64,000 nucleotides of DNA, from positions 255,286 through 319,285 of the forward strand of contig NZ_FOTY01000001.1 of the NCBI RefSeq assembly GCF_900114715.1, given 5' to 3'. Of the stretch, positions 1-8,172 are shown piece by piece; the first letter of the stretch is position 1, and the number at the start of each line of letters is the position of its first letter. Source of the DNA: Salibacterium qingdaonense (GTDB taxonomy: Bacteria; Bacillota; Bacilli; Bacillales; Marinococcaceae). The notes beneath the pieces were generated by a model that was given only the letters and a program-made list of their open reading frames with translations, was not told the DNA's origin and searched no databases. The position numbers and the translations under genes are program-made.

Positions 1-1
1 G

Positions 2-301
2 GCGGACCAGCCGTCCGGACCGGATAAATATTATCTGGAAGCCAAAGGAACGGCAGATGCGCACCTGCAAAGCAGCGGACTGAGCCACACCATTATCCGG
101 ACAGGTTCTCTTACTCCCGGAGAAGGAACCGGGTTAGTGGAAATAAAAGAACGATTCACAGATGCGTATGAACGAAGTATCTCAAGGGAAGACGCCGCTG
201 CGGTAATGGTCGCTTCGTTAACACACAACAAAGCACGTGATAAAACGTTTGAGCTTTCCTCAGGAGACCACCCGGTAAACGAAGCATTGAATAAGCTGTA
301 G
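2..301 (+). CDS. NAD(P)-binding SDR-family protein, C-terminal part (5' end outside window)
   Basis: The last 99 codons of a gene that starts before the window. The visible part reads YYLEAKGTADAHL, then HTIIRTGSL, the usual C-terminal half of atypical short-chain dehydrogenases of the YhfK/NmrA-like group (the Y-x3-K-type helix, followed by a TIIRPG-like strand). It then has a SREDAAAVMVASL helix typical of this group and a terminal strand KTFELSSGD. The substrate cannot be inferred and the N-terminal Rossmann glycine motif lies outside the window. Family assignment is good; function is unknown. Confidence 0.75.
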   Translation, partial: ADQPSGPDKYYLEAKGTADAHLQSSGLSHTIIRTGSLTPGEGTGLVEIKERFTDAYERSISREDAAAVMVASLTHNKARDKTFELSSGDHPVNEALNKL

Positions 302-357
302 GCTGCCTTGTTATGTTTTATATTTCCCGGGAAATGATGTCGAAAAAGGGGAAAGAA

Positions 358-390
358 AAGAGTGCTGCCAATTCGTGCGGTGCTCTTATT
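358..390 (+). terminator. weak terminator-like hairpin after the SDR gene
   Basis: An AGAGTGCTGCC arm can pair with GCGGTGCTCT using several G-U pairs. It is followed by an AT-rich tract (TATTTATTTT) instead of a clean U-run. Its position 57 bases after the stop fits a terminator for the partial upstream gene. The structure is imperfect, so the call is tentative. Confidence 0.35.
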
Positions 391-477
391 TATTTTAAAT
401 ATTTAAGGGTTTGGAAGGAATTATCCGAACGGTGTCGAAATCTATCTTAAAGGTGCAAAGGAAGGGTGGAATGGATC

Positions 478-720
478 ATGGGATTTTCCATCGAAGTAAA
501 CGGAGAAATCGTTACGCACAATCAGGCAGAGCGGCTTGGAGATAGATCGTTTCGTCTTGTGAAGGACGGGTACCATCTGTATCCGCTTGATTCGAAAGTT
601 GATATTCAGATCGAAGAGCAAAAACCGCCGTTTGGAACGGCGGTCATTACAAAGGTGGAATGGAGTTCCGGGTGGACGACCCTTTTCTATGAACTCGTTT
701 CCCTGTCTTCGGTGAATTAA
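478..720 (+). CDS. small hypothetical protein, DUF2584-like
   Basis: An 80-residue soluble protein starting MGFSIEVNGEIVTHNQ and ending YELVSLSSVN, with no signal peptide or membrane segment. The layout (short beta-rich domain, central LVKDGYHLYPLD, C-terminal TTLFYELVSL) resembles the small Bacillaceae family DUF2584; I recognise this from memory and it is not certain. An in-frame GTG at 466 also exists, but the purine-rich AAAGGAAGGGTGG at 458-469 is better spaced for the ATG at 478. No function is known. It stands alone, with the convergent dioxygenase gene 31 bases downstream. Confidence 0.6.
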   Translation: MGFSIEVNGEIVTHNQAERLGDRSFRLVKDGYHLYPLDSKVDIQIEEQKPPFGTAVITKVEWSSGWTTLFYELVSLSSVN

Positions 721-751
721 TGCAGGACCCGTTCCCCGCAGGCACCTTCTT

Positions 752-1573
752 CTATACGTAAATCATGAAATCCGTATTACCCCGTGTGCTTCTAATCTGA
801 TCAGGGTCGGCAATCACCGTCGGCTGATAATCAATCAGGATGGCGGACCGTTCCCCCGGACCGTCTGTTTCCCCTTTTTCAACATCCCCGACATAATGCG
901 TGACAAGTGGATCATATACACTGTAGGACTCAAGAGGCTTATCCAGGTAAAAGGACTGCTTAATATCATCCTGCGGGATATCGGCCGGCATTTTGCCGCG
1001 GTGCCGGGGTACAGAAATTGCATTTAACCCGCCGCTTATGTTGTTTCGCCGGATGAGGTGGGCAAACGTAAACGGTTCCCCGTCCTGATGGAGGGTGTTC
1101 GGTGAAGATACTGCCACATCGCCCGGATTTTCCACCTTCAGTTTTACAAAATGCACGCCTGCGTGAAAAGGCATCAGCGCATCTTCTCTCGTCCAAAATG
1201 TTTCCCTGAAGTCCTGACGTATCATTTCCCGGAGCAGCCTGTTTTCCATTGAACACTGCCAAAGAGCCGGGAACCGCCGGTATTCCCCCACATATTCCGG
1301 ATTAAAGCTTCCCTGAAAATATTCATAATAGGCATGACCGTCGACCCATGTTTCCGGAAGCCACGTCACCTCATGCGTGCCCGGCATCACAAGCGCCCGC
1401 CCGTAACGGCGGTACCGGTTCAGGTGCGGAGCGTATTCATCGGCTGGGAGGTTGTCAAAGGCATGCTGAAGCGCAGCCAGATCATCGTCGATACCCGGAT
1501 AATCTATTTTATCTTTGAAATGGTAATATTCGTATCCTGCTTCTTTTAACTGACTCACAGCTATGACCTCCAT
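752..1573 (-). CDS. 2-oxoglutarate/Fe(II) dioxygenase, amino-acid-hydroxylase-like
   Basis: 273 residues. The metal-binding facial triad is visible: H162-Q-D164 in LHQDGEPFTFAHL, and a distal H226 in VTHYVGD. R242 in ERSAILIDY is placed to bind the 2-oxoglutarate carboxylate. The HxD-GEP-x3-HL pattern followed by NNISGG resembles the 2OG-Fe_Oxy_2 family that includes the Bacillus thuringiensis L-isoleucine 4-hydroxylase, so free amino-acid hydroxylation is a reasonable guess, but the substrate is not deducible. Monocistronic, with an AGGTC-type ribosome site before the ATG at 1573, and divergent from topB. A hydroxylated amino acid could serve as a compatible solute, but nothing nearby supports this. 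Confidence 0.75.
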   Translation of the reverse strand: MEVIAVSQLKEAGYEYYHFKDKIDYPGIDDDLAALQHAFDNLPADEYAPHLNRYRRYGRALVMPGTHEVTWLPETWVDGHAYYEYFQGSFNPEYVGEYRRFPALWQCSMENRLLREMIRQDFRETFWTREDALMPFHAGVHFVKLKVENPGDVAVSSPNTLHQDGEPFTFAHLIRRNNISGGLNAISVPRHRGKMPADIPQDDIKQSFYLDKPLESYSVYDPLVTHYVGDVEKGETDGPGERSAILIDYQPTVIADPDQIRSTRGNTDFMIYV

Positions 1574-1700
1574 CTATGATAATTCCTTTAAAAGTTTATC
1601 ATTTTTTCCTCCCGCCGATAAGAGAAAGCATTTCGAAAAGAAGTGACATCCTATATACTGAAAAGAACATACATTCGATATCATCCAGGAAGGAGCATGT

Positions 1701-3860
1701 ATGATGCCGGTTATTCTCGCAGAAAAACCAAGTCAGGCGAAAGCGTATGCCGCTGCATTCCCAAAAGGTCAGAAAAAGGAAGGATACATGACAATTCCCG
1801 CCTGTTCTGTTTTCCCGGAAGGGGCTGTACTGACATGGGGAGTCGGCCATCTCATCGAACTAAAAAGCCCGGCCGAATATGAAGCATCGTGGAAACGGTG
1901 GGATCTCCAGCAGCTGCCGATGCTGCCGGGCACGTATGAATTCCGTCCGGCCCAGAAGACGAAAAAACAGTTTCAGATTGTGCGCCGTCTGCTCAAACAG
2001 GCCGATTCTATCATCGTCGCCACCGACTGCGACCGCGAAGGAGAAAACATCGCCCAAAGCATTATTCACGAAGCCGGCGTCTCAAGCAAGCCGCAGCGTC
2101 GGCTCTGGATCAACAGTCTCGAGAAAGAAGAAGTGCGAAAGGGGTTTGAACGGCTGCAGGACGGAGGAGCTTTTCATCCATTGTACCAGGAAGCCCAGGC
2201 CCGTCAGATTTCGGACTGGGTTGTTGGAATGAACGCAAGCCGGCTCTACACCCTGCTCCTGCAGAAGAAAGGACTGCAGCATGTGTTTAGTGTCGGAAGA
2301 GTGCAGACACCGACGCTCAAACTGATTTATGACCGCCAGAAAGAGATTGAACAGTTCGTACCGGAACCTTATTTTGAGATCAAGGCGACGTTTCAGACGC
2401 AGACGGGGGAGTACGCAGGGAAGCTTAAAGAGACCTTTTCAACAAGAGAAGCCGCGGCAGATCTAATCAGCAGGCATGGTATTCAGGAAAAGGAAACCGG
2501 ACGAATCCGCTCTGTCGACGTCAAAGAAAAACGGGAGAAACCCCCGATGCTTCATTCCCTGTCAAGCCTGCAGACGCTGGCGAACAAAAAATATAAATAC
2601 AGCCCGTCCCGCACGCTTGAAATCGTACAGAGCTTGTATGATGAACCACTGAAACTCGTGACGTACCCAAGAACCGATACCCGTCATATTACAAACAGTG
2701 AATACAGCTATGTTAAACAAAATATCACCGGATGGCAGCGGGTGACCGGAGACAATGTTGAAACGCAGGAACCCCGCGCGCTAAAGCGGTATGTCGACGA
2801 CACCAAAGTGAAAGAGCACCATGCCATTATTCCGACCAGGAAAGTTCCTTCAGAAGCTGTATTGCAGAAGCTGACCCGTGAACAGAAGAACCTGTATGAG
2901 GAGATCATAAAAAGCGTGCTCGCTGTTTTTCATCAGGATTATGTTTATGAAGAAACGACAGTTACTACCGATGTGAAGGGACTCGCGTTTTTAAGTAAAG
3001 GGAAAGTCGAGAATCAGAGAGGATGGAAAACGTTGTTCGACCTCTCGGGAAGCCCCTCCAAACAACAACTTCCGGAGCTTCCACCTCTGAACCAGGGAAT
3101 GGAAGCAGGCGCACGTGTGCAGATTCATGAAGAGATGACAAAACCACCGAAACCCTACACAGAAGGTAATCTCATCAATATGATGAAAACGTGCGGGAAA
3201 CTGGTGGAAGAAGACGAGGAAGCCAAAGCCGCACTGCAGGAAGTGGAAGGCCTCGGCACCGAAGCGACGAGAAGCGGAATCATTAAGACGTTAATACGCC
3301 AGGAGTACATCCAGGTGGAGAAGAACATTGTCCATGTGACGAAAAAAGGGGAGGTGCTCTGCGAAGCGGTACAGGGATCCCTTCTGTCCAAGCCTGAAAT
3401 GACGGCAAAATGGGAGCTGTTTCTGCGCAGAATCGGGGAAGGAGAGGCTGACAGGCAGACTTTTATTGATAACACGGCATCCTTCACGACGAAACTGGTA
3501 AGTACGGCGGCGCAGGAAGTAGAAAACATGGAAATTCCAAAAGAAGGGCTTCCGGCACCCAAGAAAGGAAGAAGCGGCGCAAAACGCAAGCAGAATGCCC
3601 CGATCGCGGCGTGTCCTTCCTGCGGGAAAGGAAGTATTGTACTTCGGAAAACGTTCTACGGGTGCACGGAGTACAGCAATGGCTGCCGGCAGACGTTCAA
3701 CCGGACGATTCTCGGAAAAACCATCACGAAAGCACACATCCGTGCGTTGTGTGAAAAAGGGAAAACTCCGGTTATTGAAGGGTTTGAAGGGAAGCGGTCC
3801 TTTGACGCAGCGCTCGTGTGGAATAACGGCAAAACGGAATTTTCTTTTCGCTCGTCCTGA
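1701..3860 (+). CDS. topB: DNA topoisomerase III
   Basis: 719 residues, the usual length for Bacillus TopB, a type IA enzyme that decatenates and relaxes DNA. The N-terminal TOPRIM domain has VILAEKPSQAK (residues 4-14) and the metal motif D109-C-D111-R-E113. The catalytic tyrosine is Y322 in TYPRTDTRHI. FSVGRVQTPTLKLIYDR (about 196-212) is the other family signature. The C-terminus carries one four-cysteine zinc ribbon (CPSC...C...C, from about residue 634) and a short beta domain. AGGAAGGA at 1689-1696 supports the ATG at 1701 or the adjacent one at 1704. It is a single gene with no obvious operon partner. Confidence 0.97.
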   Translation: MMPVILAEKPSQAKAYAAAFPKGQKKEGYMTIPACSVFPEGAVLTWGVGHLIELKSPAEYEASWKRWDLQQLPMLPGTYEFRPAQKTKKQFQIVRRLLKQADSIIVATDCDREGENIAQSIIHEAGVSSKPQRRLWINSLEKEEVRKGFERLQDGGAFHPLYQEAQARQISDWVVGMNASRLYTLLLQKKGLQHVFSVGRVQTPTLKLIYDRQKEIEQFVPEPYFEIKATFQTQTGEYAGKLKETFSTREAAADLISRHGIQEKETGRIRSVDVKEKREKPPMLHSLSSLQTLANKKYKYSPSRTLEIVQSLYDEPLKLVTYPRTDTRHITNSEYSYVKQNITGWQRVTGDNVETQEPRALKRYVDDTKVKEHHAIIPTRKVPSEAVLQKLTREQKNLYEEIIKSVLAVFHQDYVYEETTVTTDVKGLAFLSKGKVENQRGWKTLFDLSGSPSKQQLPELPPLNQGMEAGARVQIHEEMTKPPKPYTEGNLINMMKTCGKLVEEDEEAKAALQEVEGLGTEATRSGIIKTLIRQEYIQVEKNIVHVTKKGEVLCEAVQGSLLSKPEMTAKWELFLRRIGEGEADRQTFIDNTASFTTKLVSTAAQEVENMEIPKEGLPAPKKGRSGAKRKQNAPIAACPSCGKGSIVLRKTFYGCTEYSNGCRQTFNRTILGKTITKAHIRALCEKGKTPVIEGFEGKRSFDAALVWNNGKTEFSFRSS

Positions 3861-3987
3861 TCTGTTCCTGAAATCCCGGATTTTGGACAAAAAATGATTG
3901 GGTCTATACAATGTTAGAAAGAGGAAGCGTTAATGTATCCGCCGCAATTATCCACGTGAGGATGCCGGCTTTTTCAGGAGGGGAAGC

Positions 3988-4320
3988 ATGATGAGGTGGC
4001 TGTTAGTGATTGTTGCAGCTGTTTTTGAAATCGGCTGGGTGATTGGACTCAAGCATGCGGAGACGGCCGGGCAGTGGTTGATGACAGCAGTATGTATCCT
4101 TGTGAGCTTTTATCTTTTGATTGTCTCGGGGAGGAAGCTTCCGATTGGGACTGCGTACGCTGTTTTTGCGGGACTCGGTACGGCCGGAACCGTCGTCAGC
4201 GGCATGCTGTTTTTTCAGGAGCCCGTGAATGGGTTGCAACTGTTATTTATAAGTATCCTGCTTTTTGGGGTTATGGGGCTGAAACTGGCGGAAGACCGCG
4301 CGGAAAAGGAGAATAGCTGA
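3988..4320 (+). CDS. SMR-family efflux protein, YkkC/Gdx-type subunit
   Basis: 110 residues with four predicted membrane helices, the standard small multidrug resistance size. The essential membrane glutamate is E14 (AAVFEIGWVIGLK). GRKLPIGTAYAVFAGLGTAG is the conserved second and third helix region shared with guanidinium exporters. AGGAGGGG at 3977-3984 precedes tandem ATGs at 3988 and 3991. It overlaps the next SMR gene by one base, so the two probably form a heterodimer like YkkCD. Guanidinium export is the best guess by family; cationic drug export is the alternative. Confidence 0.85.
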   Translation: MMRWLLVIVAAVFEIGWVIGLKHAETAGQWLMTAVCILVSFYLLIVSGRKLPIGTAYAVFAGLGTAGTVVSGMLFFQEPVNGLQLLFISILLFGVMGLKLAEDRAEKENS

Positions 4321-4634
4321 TGGCGTGGATATATCTTACAGCGGCAGGTCTTTTTGAAATGACCGGTGTCACGATGATCAATAAGCTCCACCGGGACAAA
4401 AACATCAAGGCTCTTCTTTATCTGATGGGGAGCTTTGGAATGAGTTTTGTACTGCTTTCCATGGCCATGGAGACGCTGGCGATGGGAACGGCCTACGCGG
4501 TGTGGACGGGAATCGGAACAGCCGGCGGGGCTGTTCTTGGTATGCTGTTGTATCAGGAACCAAAAGACACTTTTCGCATCAGCTGCATAGCTGTGGTCAC
4601 AGCCGCCGCCGCAGGACTCAAATTGATCTCATAA
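4320..4634 (+). CDS. SMR-family efflux protein, YkkD-type partner subunit
   Basis: 104 residues with four membrane helices, starting at an ATG that overlaps the upstream stop codon (TGATG). The conserved glutamate is E13 in AAGLFEMTGVTM, followed by ALAMGTAYAVWTGIGTAG. Paired SMR subunits encoded back to back usually insert in opposite orientations and form an obligate heterodimer, which is the inferred arrangement here. A guanidine riboswitch that controls some such pairs was looked for upstream and not found. Confidence 0.85.
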   Translation: MAWIYLTAAGLFEMTGVTMINKLHRDKNIKALLYLMGSFGMSFVLLSMAMETLAMGTAYAVWTGIGTAGGAVLGMLLYQEPKDTFRISCIAVVTAAAAGLKLIS

Positions 4635-4726
4635 CAGTCGGTACCCAGCCCCGCAGGCTTGCGGTATTGGACTGTGTCCTATATATTAGGGGGAGAGTTA
4701 TTACATACAAAGGAGACAGAACGAAT

Positions 4727-5056
4727 ATGATGAATATGTTACAAGGAATGCATGAGGGATCATGGTTCCTGCTCGTCATTTTCTTTTTCATCAGTTATTT
4801 TGCGCCGAAGCAGAAAATTACGCTGATGATTATGCGTTTATTTGCCGTTCTTATGCTGATTTCAGGTATCGGGATGCTCGCATCCTTGGGCTTTCCGCTT
4901 CTCTATATCTTCAAAGGGGTGCTGGCTTTGATTGCGATTGCCCTCATGGAGATTACAATAGCCGGAAAAAAACGCGGAGAAGCCCGCGCCGGTTTGACAG
5001 GCTTACTCGTTATAGTGCTCATTATTATTGTACTGCTTGGCTACGGTGTTATTTAA
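4727..5056 (+). CDS. yisL: YisL-family (DUF1516) membrane protein
   Basis: 109 residues with about four membrane spans. The sequence starts MMNMLQGMHEGSWFLLVIFFFISYF and ends in a very hydrophobic LLVIVLIIIVLLGYGVI. It matches the Bacillus YisL/UPF0344 family in size and in its HEGSWFLL start. AAAGGAGA at 4709-4716 is ten bases upstream of the ATG at 4727. Its function is unknown. A strong bidirectional terminator follows. Confidence 0.8.
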   Translation: MMNMLQGMHEGSWFLLVIFFFISYFAPKQKITLMIMRLFAVLMLISGIGMLASLGFPLLYIFKGVLALIAIALMEITIAGKKRGEARAGLTGLLVIVLIIIVLLGYGVI

Positions 5057-5063
5057 TCGCCCA

Positions 5064-5107
5064 AAAAAGCCGGCGGAACAGATTGAAACCTGTTCCGCCG
5101 GCTTTTT
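5064..5107. terminator. bidirectional rho-independent terminator between yisL and moaC
   Basis: AAAAAGCCGGCGGAACAG pairs with CTGTTCCGCCGGCTTTTT around an eight-base loop, with A-runs and U-runs on both sides. It lies between two convergent genes and can end both transcripts. Confidence 0.92.
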
Positions 5108-5121
5108 GTATAGACCGGAAT

Positions 5122-5610
5122 TCATGATTCCCGGTGATAATTTCCGCTTTTGCCGCCTGTCTTATCGAGCAGGTACGTCGGACCGATTGTCATGTCTTTC
5201 CCGGCGGACTTACACATGTCATAAACTGTGAGGGCCGCCGCGGTTGCTGCGGTGAGCGCCTCCATTTCCACCCCTGTATTTCCTTTGACTTTTACTTCAC
5301 TGGTGATGGACAGATGATAAGTGTCTTGTTCCTGCTGCTCCCATTCAAAATGAATATCAGCACCGCTCAGCATGAGGGGATGACACATCGGAATCCAGTC
5401 GGACGTTTTTTTTGCCCCTGCTATACCAGCCACCTGGGCCACAGCGAGTACGCTGCCTTTTGTATTCGTTCCTTCTTCAATCTGTGTATAGGCTTCCTCG
5501 GAGACGGTAATTCCCGAACGGGCGCGGGCAGTTCTGACAGTGTCTGTTTTATCGGATATATCGACCATTCTGGCACGTTCCTGTTCGTTCAGGTGGGTGA
5601 AGTCAGCCAT
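5122..5610 (-). CDS. moaC: cyclic pyranopterin monophosphate synthase (molybdenum cofactor)
   Basis: 162 residues, the full family length. MoaC converts 3',8-cyclo-7,8-dihydro-GTP to cyclic pyranopterin monophosphate in molybdopterin synthesis. Signatures seen: MVDISDK near residue 15, [11 protein letters not shown] at about 73-83, [22 protein letters not shown], and a C-terminal [27 protein letters not shown] precedes the ATG. No other cofactor gene is close by, so it is an isolated member of the pathway here. It is divergent from the antiporter gene and ends at the shared terminator. Confidence 0.96.
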   Translation of the reverse strand: MADFTHLNEQERARMVDISDKTDTVRTARARSGITVSEEAYTQIEEGTNTKGSVLAVAQVAGIAGAKKTSDWIPMCHPLMLSGADIHFEWEQQEQDTYHLSITSEVKVKGNTGVEMEALTAATAAALTVYDMCKSAGKDMTIGPTYLLDKTGGKSGNYHRES

Positions 5611-5696
5611 TGGTACAACTCCTTTCTAGTGAGACGCTTGGAACAGATATGATAATATTATAGTAACACGTTTGTGCGCTGGAGAGGAGATCACGT

Positions 5697-7163
5697 ATGT
5701 TTGTCGGGGGTTTTGATATAGATTCGTTTGTACTGCTGGCCGCTCTTCTATTAATTGTGGGAGTGACGGTGACGAAATTTTCCGCACGTCTTGGGATGCC
5801 TTCGTTGATTTTGTTTATTCTTGTCGGCATGATTATCGGCAGTGACGGTCTTGGTATCATTTATTTTGATGACGCGCACCAGGCCCAACTGGTAGGTGTC
5901 ATTGCCCTTGTTATCATTTTGTTTGAAGGGGGCAGTCAGACGAAATGGTCCGTCATCAAACCGGTCATCTGGCCTTCCTTAAGTCTGGCGACATTCGGAG
6001 TTATCATTACGTCCTTGATTGTCGGTGTAGCGGCGAAATATGTCGTGGATCTGACCTGGCTGGAATCGCTTCTGCTGGGAGCAGTCGTTGGCTCCACAGA
6101 TGCCGCTGCGGTGTTTGCCTCGTTGAAAGAAAGAAATATAAAAACAAAAATAGCAGCTACCATGGAAGCCGAATCCGGTACCAACGATCCCATGGCTGTT
6201 TTTTTGACACTCAGTTTTATTGAGCTGATTATGCTGGATCAGCCCAACTACTGGCTTTTAATTGGATCTTTTTTCTGGCAGATGGGAATCGGACTGTTAA
6301 TCGGTATTATTCTTGGAAAAGTAGCATCGGCTTCGATTAACCGGATTAACCTGGATTCCAGCGGTCTTTATCCTATATTTGCGCTTTCGTTTGCGCTGCT
6401 GACCTACAGCGTAGCTTCTCTGTCACAGGCGAGCGGTTTTCTCGCTGTTTATGTTGCAGCCCTTATTATCGGTAATTCCGAACTCACTTACCGGCATTCC
6501 ATTTTCCGGTTCAATGAAGGATTTGCATGGATGGCGCAGATTCTTATGTTTATCATTCTCGGTCTGCTCGCGTTTCCTGAACAGATTCTCTCCCCCGAAA
6601 TCATGGGAGGCGGCCTGCTTCTGTCCGCCGTCCTTATTTTCGCAGCAAGACCGGCGGCATCGTTTCTATCATTGGCGGGGATGAAATACACATGGAAAGA
6701 AAAAGTATTTCTTTCATGGGCCGGACTCCGCGGGGCGGTCCCCATCGTCCTTGCTACATTCGCCATTGTAGCCGAAATCGAGAATGGGTCTGTGATTTTT
6801 AATATAGTATTCTTTATTGTGCTGACTTCCGCTTTGATTCAAGGCTCGACATTGTCCTACTTAGCGAAAAAGCTGCATCTTTCCGGTCCGAAAAAAGAAA
6901 CGCCGACCCATTCTCTTGAACTAATATCGATTGGCCGCGCGAATGCTGAAATCATTGAATTTCAGACCGATGATAAAACACCGGTTGTTGGAAAAACACT
7001 GCTTGATATTCAATTTCCCGACTCTGTCCTGGTAAGCGCCATTGTACGCGACGACGAGCTGATCACCCCTGACGGAGACACGGTGATACAAAAGGGTGAT
7101 TTCTTATATATCCTTGTTGCCAGAAAAGAAAAAAAGAAACTCCGGCAGATGCTGAAAGCCTGA
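5697..7163 (+). CDS. CPA1-type potassium/proton (or sodium/proton) antiporter with C-terminal RCK_C domain
   Basis: 488 residues. The first roughly 395 residues form 12-13 membrane helices of the CPA1 exchanger fold, with ILFEGGSQTKW, the VVGSTDAAAVFASL segment carrying the ion-binding aspartate, and ESGTNDPMAVFLTL (the ND motif). The last 80 residues form a TrkA-C/RCK_C-like domain (ISIGRANAEIIEFQTDDKTPVVGKTLLDIQFP), as in NhaP2/CvrA potassium/proton antiporters. GGAGAGGAGA at 5681-5690 precedes the ATG. The role is probably pH and potassium homeostasis at the membrane, in keeping with an alkaliphile; cation specificity cannot be read from sequence. Confidence 0.85.
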   Translation: MFVGGFDIDSFVLLAALLLIVGVTVTKFSARLGMPSLILFILVGMIIGSDGLGIIYFDDAHQAQLVGVIALVIILFEGGSQTKWSVIKPVIWPSLSLATFGVIITSLIVGVAAKYVVDLTWLESLLLGAVVGSTDAAAVFASLKERNIKTKIAATMEAESGTNDPMAVFLTLSFIELIMLDQPNYWLLIGSFFWQMGIGLLIGIILGKVASASINRINLDSSGLYPIFALSFALLTYSVASLSQASGFLAVYVAALIIGNSELTYRHSIFRFNEGFAWMAQILMFIILGLLAFPEQILSPEIMGGGLLLSAVLIFAARPAASFLSLAGMKYTWKEKVFLSWAGLRGAVPIVLATFAIVAEIENGSVIFNIVFFIVLTSALIQGSTLSYLAKKLHLSGPKKETPTHSLELISIGRANAEIIEFQTDDKTPVVGKTLLDIQFPDSVLVSAIVRDDELITPDGDTVIQKGDFLYILVARKEKKKLRQMLKA

Positions 7164-7191
7164 ACCAAGCGGCAGTTCCCGGAGGGAAAAG

Positions 7192-8103
7192 GTGGTCTTT
7201 GTCATGTCTGTGTTTCTGAATGTGCTGGTACCGATTATTCTAATCTTTGCGGCCGGTTTTCTGCTTCAGAAGAAACAGATTCTCGAAGTGGGAGCCGTCT
7301 CGGCTGTGGCTCTCTACATACTCAATCCGGCTCTTGTTTTTCGAACATTTTATACAACGGAACCGGATGCGGATCTTTTCCGCATCATTTTGTTCGCGAT
7401 TTTATTTCTGCTTCTCATGCTGGTCATCAATAAAGTGACTGGTCTGCTTTTGAAATGGGATACGGACAAAACAAGCGGAATGACTCTCGCAACGACGTTC
7501 ATGAATGCGGGGAACTACGGTGCTCCGTTGATTCTTTTTGCTTTCGGTGATACGGCCTTTTCCTACTCGATTATTTTTATGGTGATTCAATCCCTTTTCA
7601 TGAGTACTATAGGGGTCTACATAGCCAACCGGAGCAGTCTTTCGGCAGGGGATGCGTTCCGGGTCGTGTTGAAAATGCCGGTTTTTCATGCGCTGATTGC
7701 AGGAGTGCTCTGTCAGGCTGTACAATTAGAGATAACAGCCTCGTATATGGATGCGGTGAATATGCTTGCAGATGCTGCCATCCCGGTTGTCATGATTGTG
7801 CTGGGTATGCAGCTGGCGAAAATTACTGTATCCTCGCTGGACTGGAAAGTTATCGGAATCGGTACCATGCTGCGGCTGGTTATCTCTCCGGCCGCAGCGT
7901 ATCTTCTCACACTCGTTCTTCAGACCGGTCCGACGCTTAGTGCGGTGCTTATCGTTTCGGCTGCCATGCCGAGCGCTGCAACTATTGCGATGATAGCTGT
8001 GCAGTTTAATTCCAGTCCGAATATGGTTTCAAGTATTACGCTCGTGACGACACTGGGAAGCGTTCCCTCGTTATGGATTCTGCTTTCTATTTTCGGAGTT
8101 TGA
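7192..8103 (+). CDS. AEC (auxin efflux carrier) family transporter
   Basis: 303 residues with about ten membrane segments. Features are FLNVLVPIILIFAAGFLLQKK at the N-terminus, LNPALVFRTF, TTFMNAGNYGAPLILFAFG (the conserved N-x-G-xx-G crossover region) and the C-terminal APPS-like stretch VSAAMPSAATIAMIAVQF. Bacterial members export or import organic acids such as malate; the substrate is unknown. The GTG at 7192 is six bases after GGAGGG (7181-7186) and is preferred over the ATG at 7204. It lies 28 bases after the antiporter stop and is probably co-transcribed with it. Confidence 0.82.
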   Translation: MVFVMSVFLNVLVPIILIFAAGFLLQKKQILEVGAVSAVALYILNPALVFRTFYTTEPDADLFRIILFAILFLLLMLVINKVTGLLLKWDTDKTSGMTLATTFMNAGNYGAPLILFAFGDTAFSYSIIFMVIQSLFMSTIGVYIANRSSLSAGDAFRVVLKMPVFHALIAGVLCQAVQLEITASYMDAVNMLADAAIPVVMIVLGMQLAKITVSSLDWKVIGIGTMLRLVISPAAAYLLTLVLQTGPTLSAVLIVSAAMPSAATIAMIAVQFNSSPNMVSSITLVTTLGSVPSLWILLSIFGV

Positions 8104-8172
8104 ACGAATAATAGAGATGGTTCATGAGAATGTATGTCCTTTATTGTATAATGAGAAAAAGGAGGAGATGAG

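Noticed and set aside
3155-3911. Two long antisense frames over the end of topB
   Set aside because: Both are shadows of the conserved topoisomerase sequence, with no ribosome site.
3861-3987. Guanidine-I (ykkC) or mini-ykkC riboswitch ahead of the SMR pair
   Set aside because: The conserved aptamer blocks and paired ACGR loops are not present; only a short ATCC-ACGTGA-GGAT hairpin is seen.
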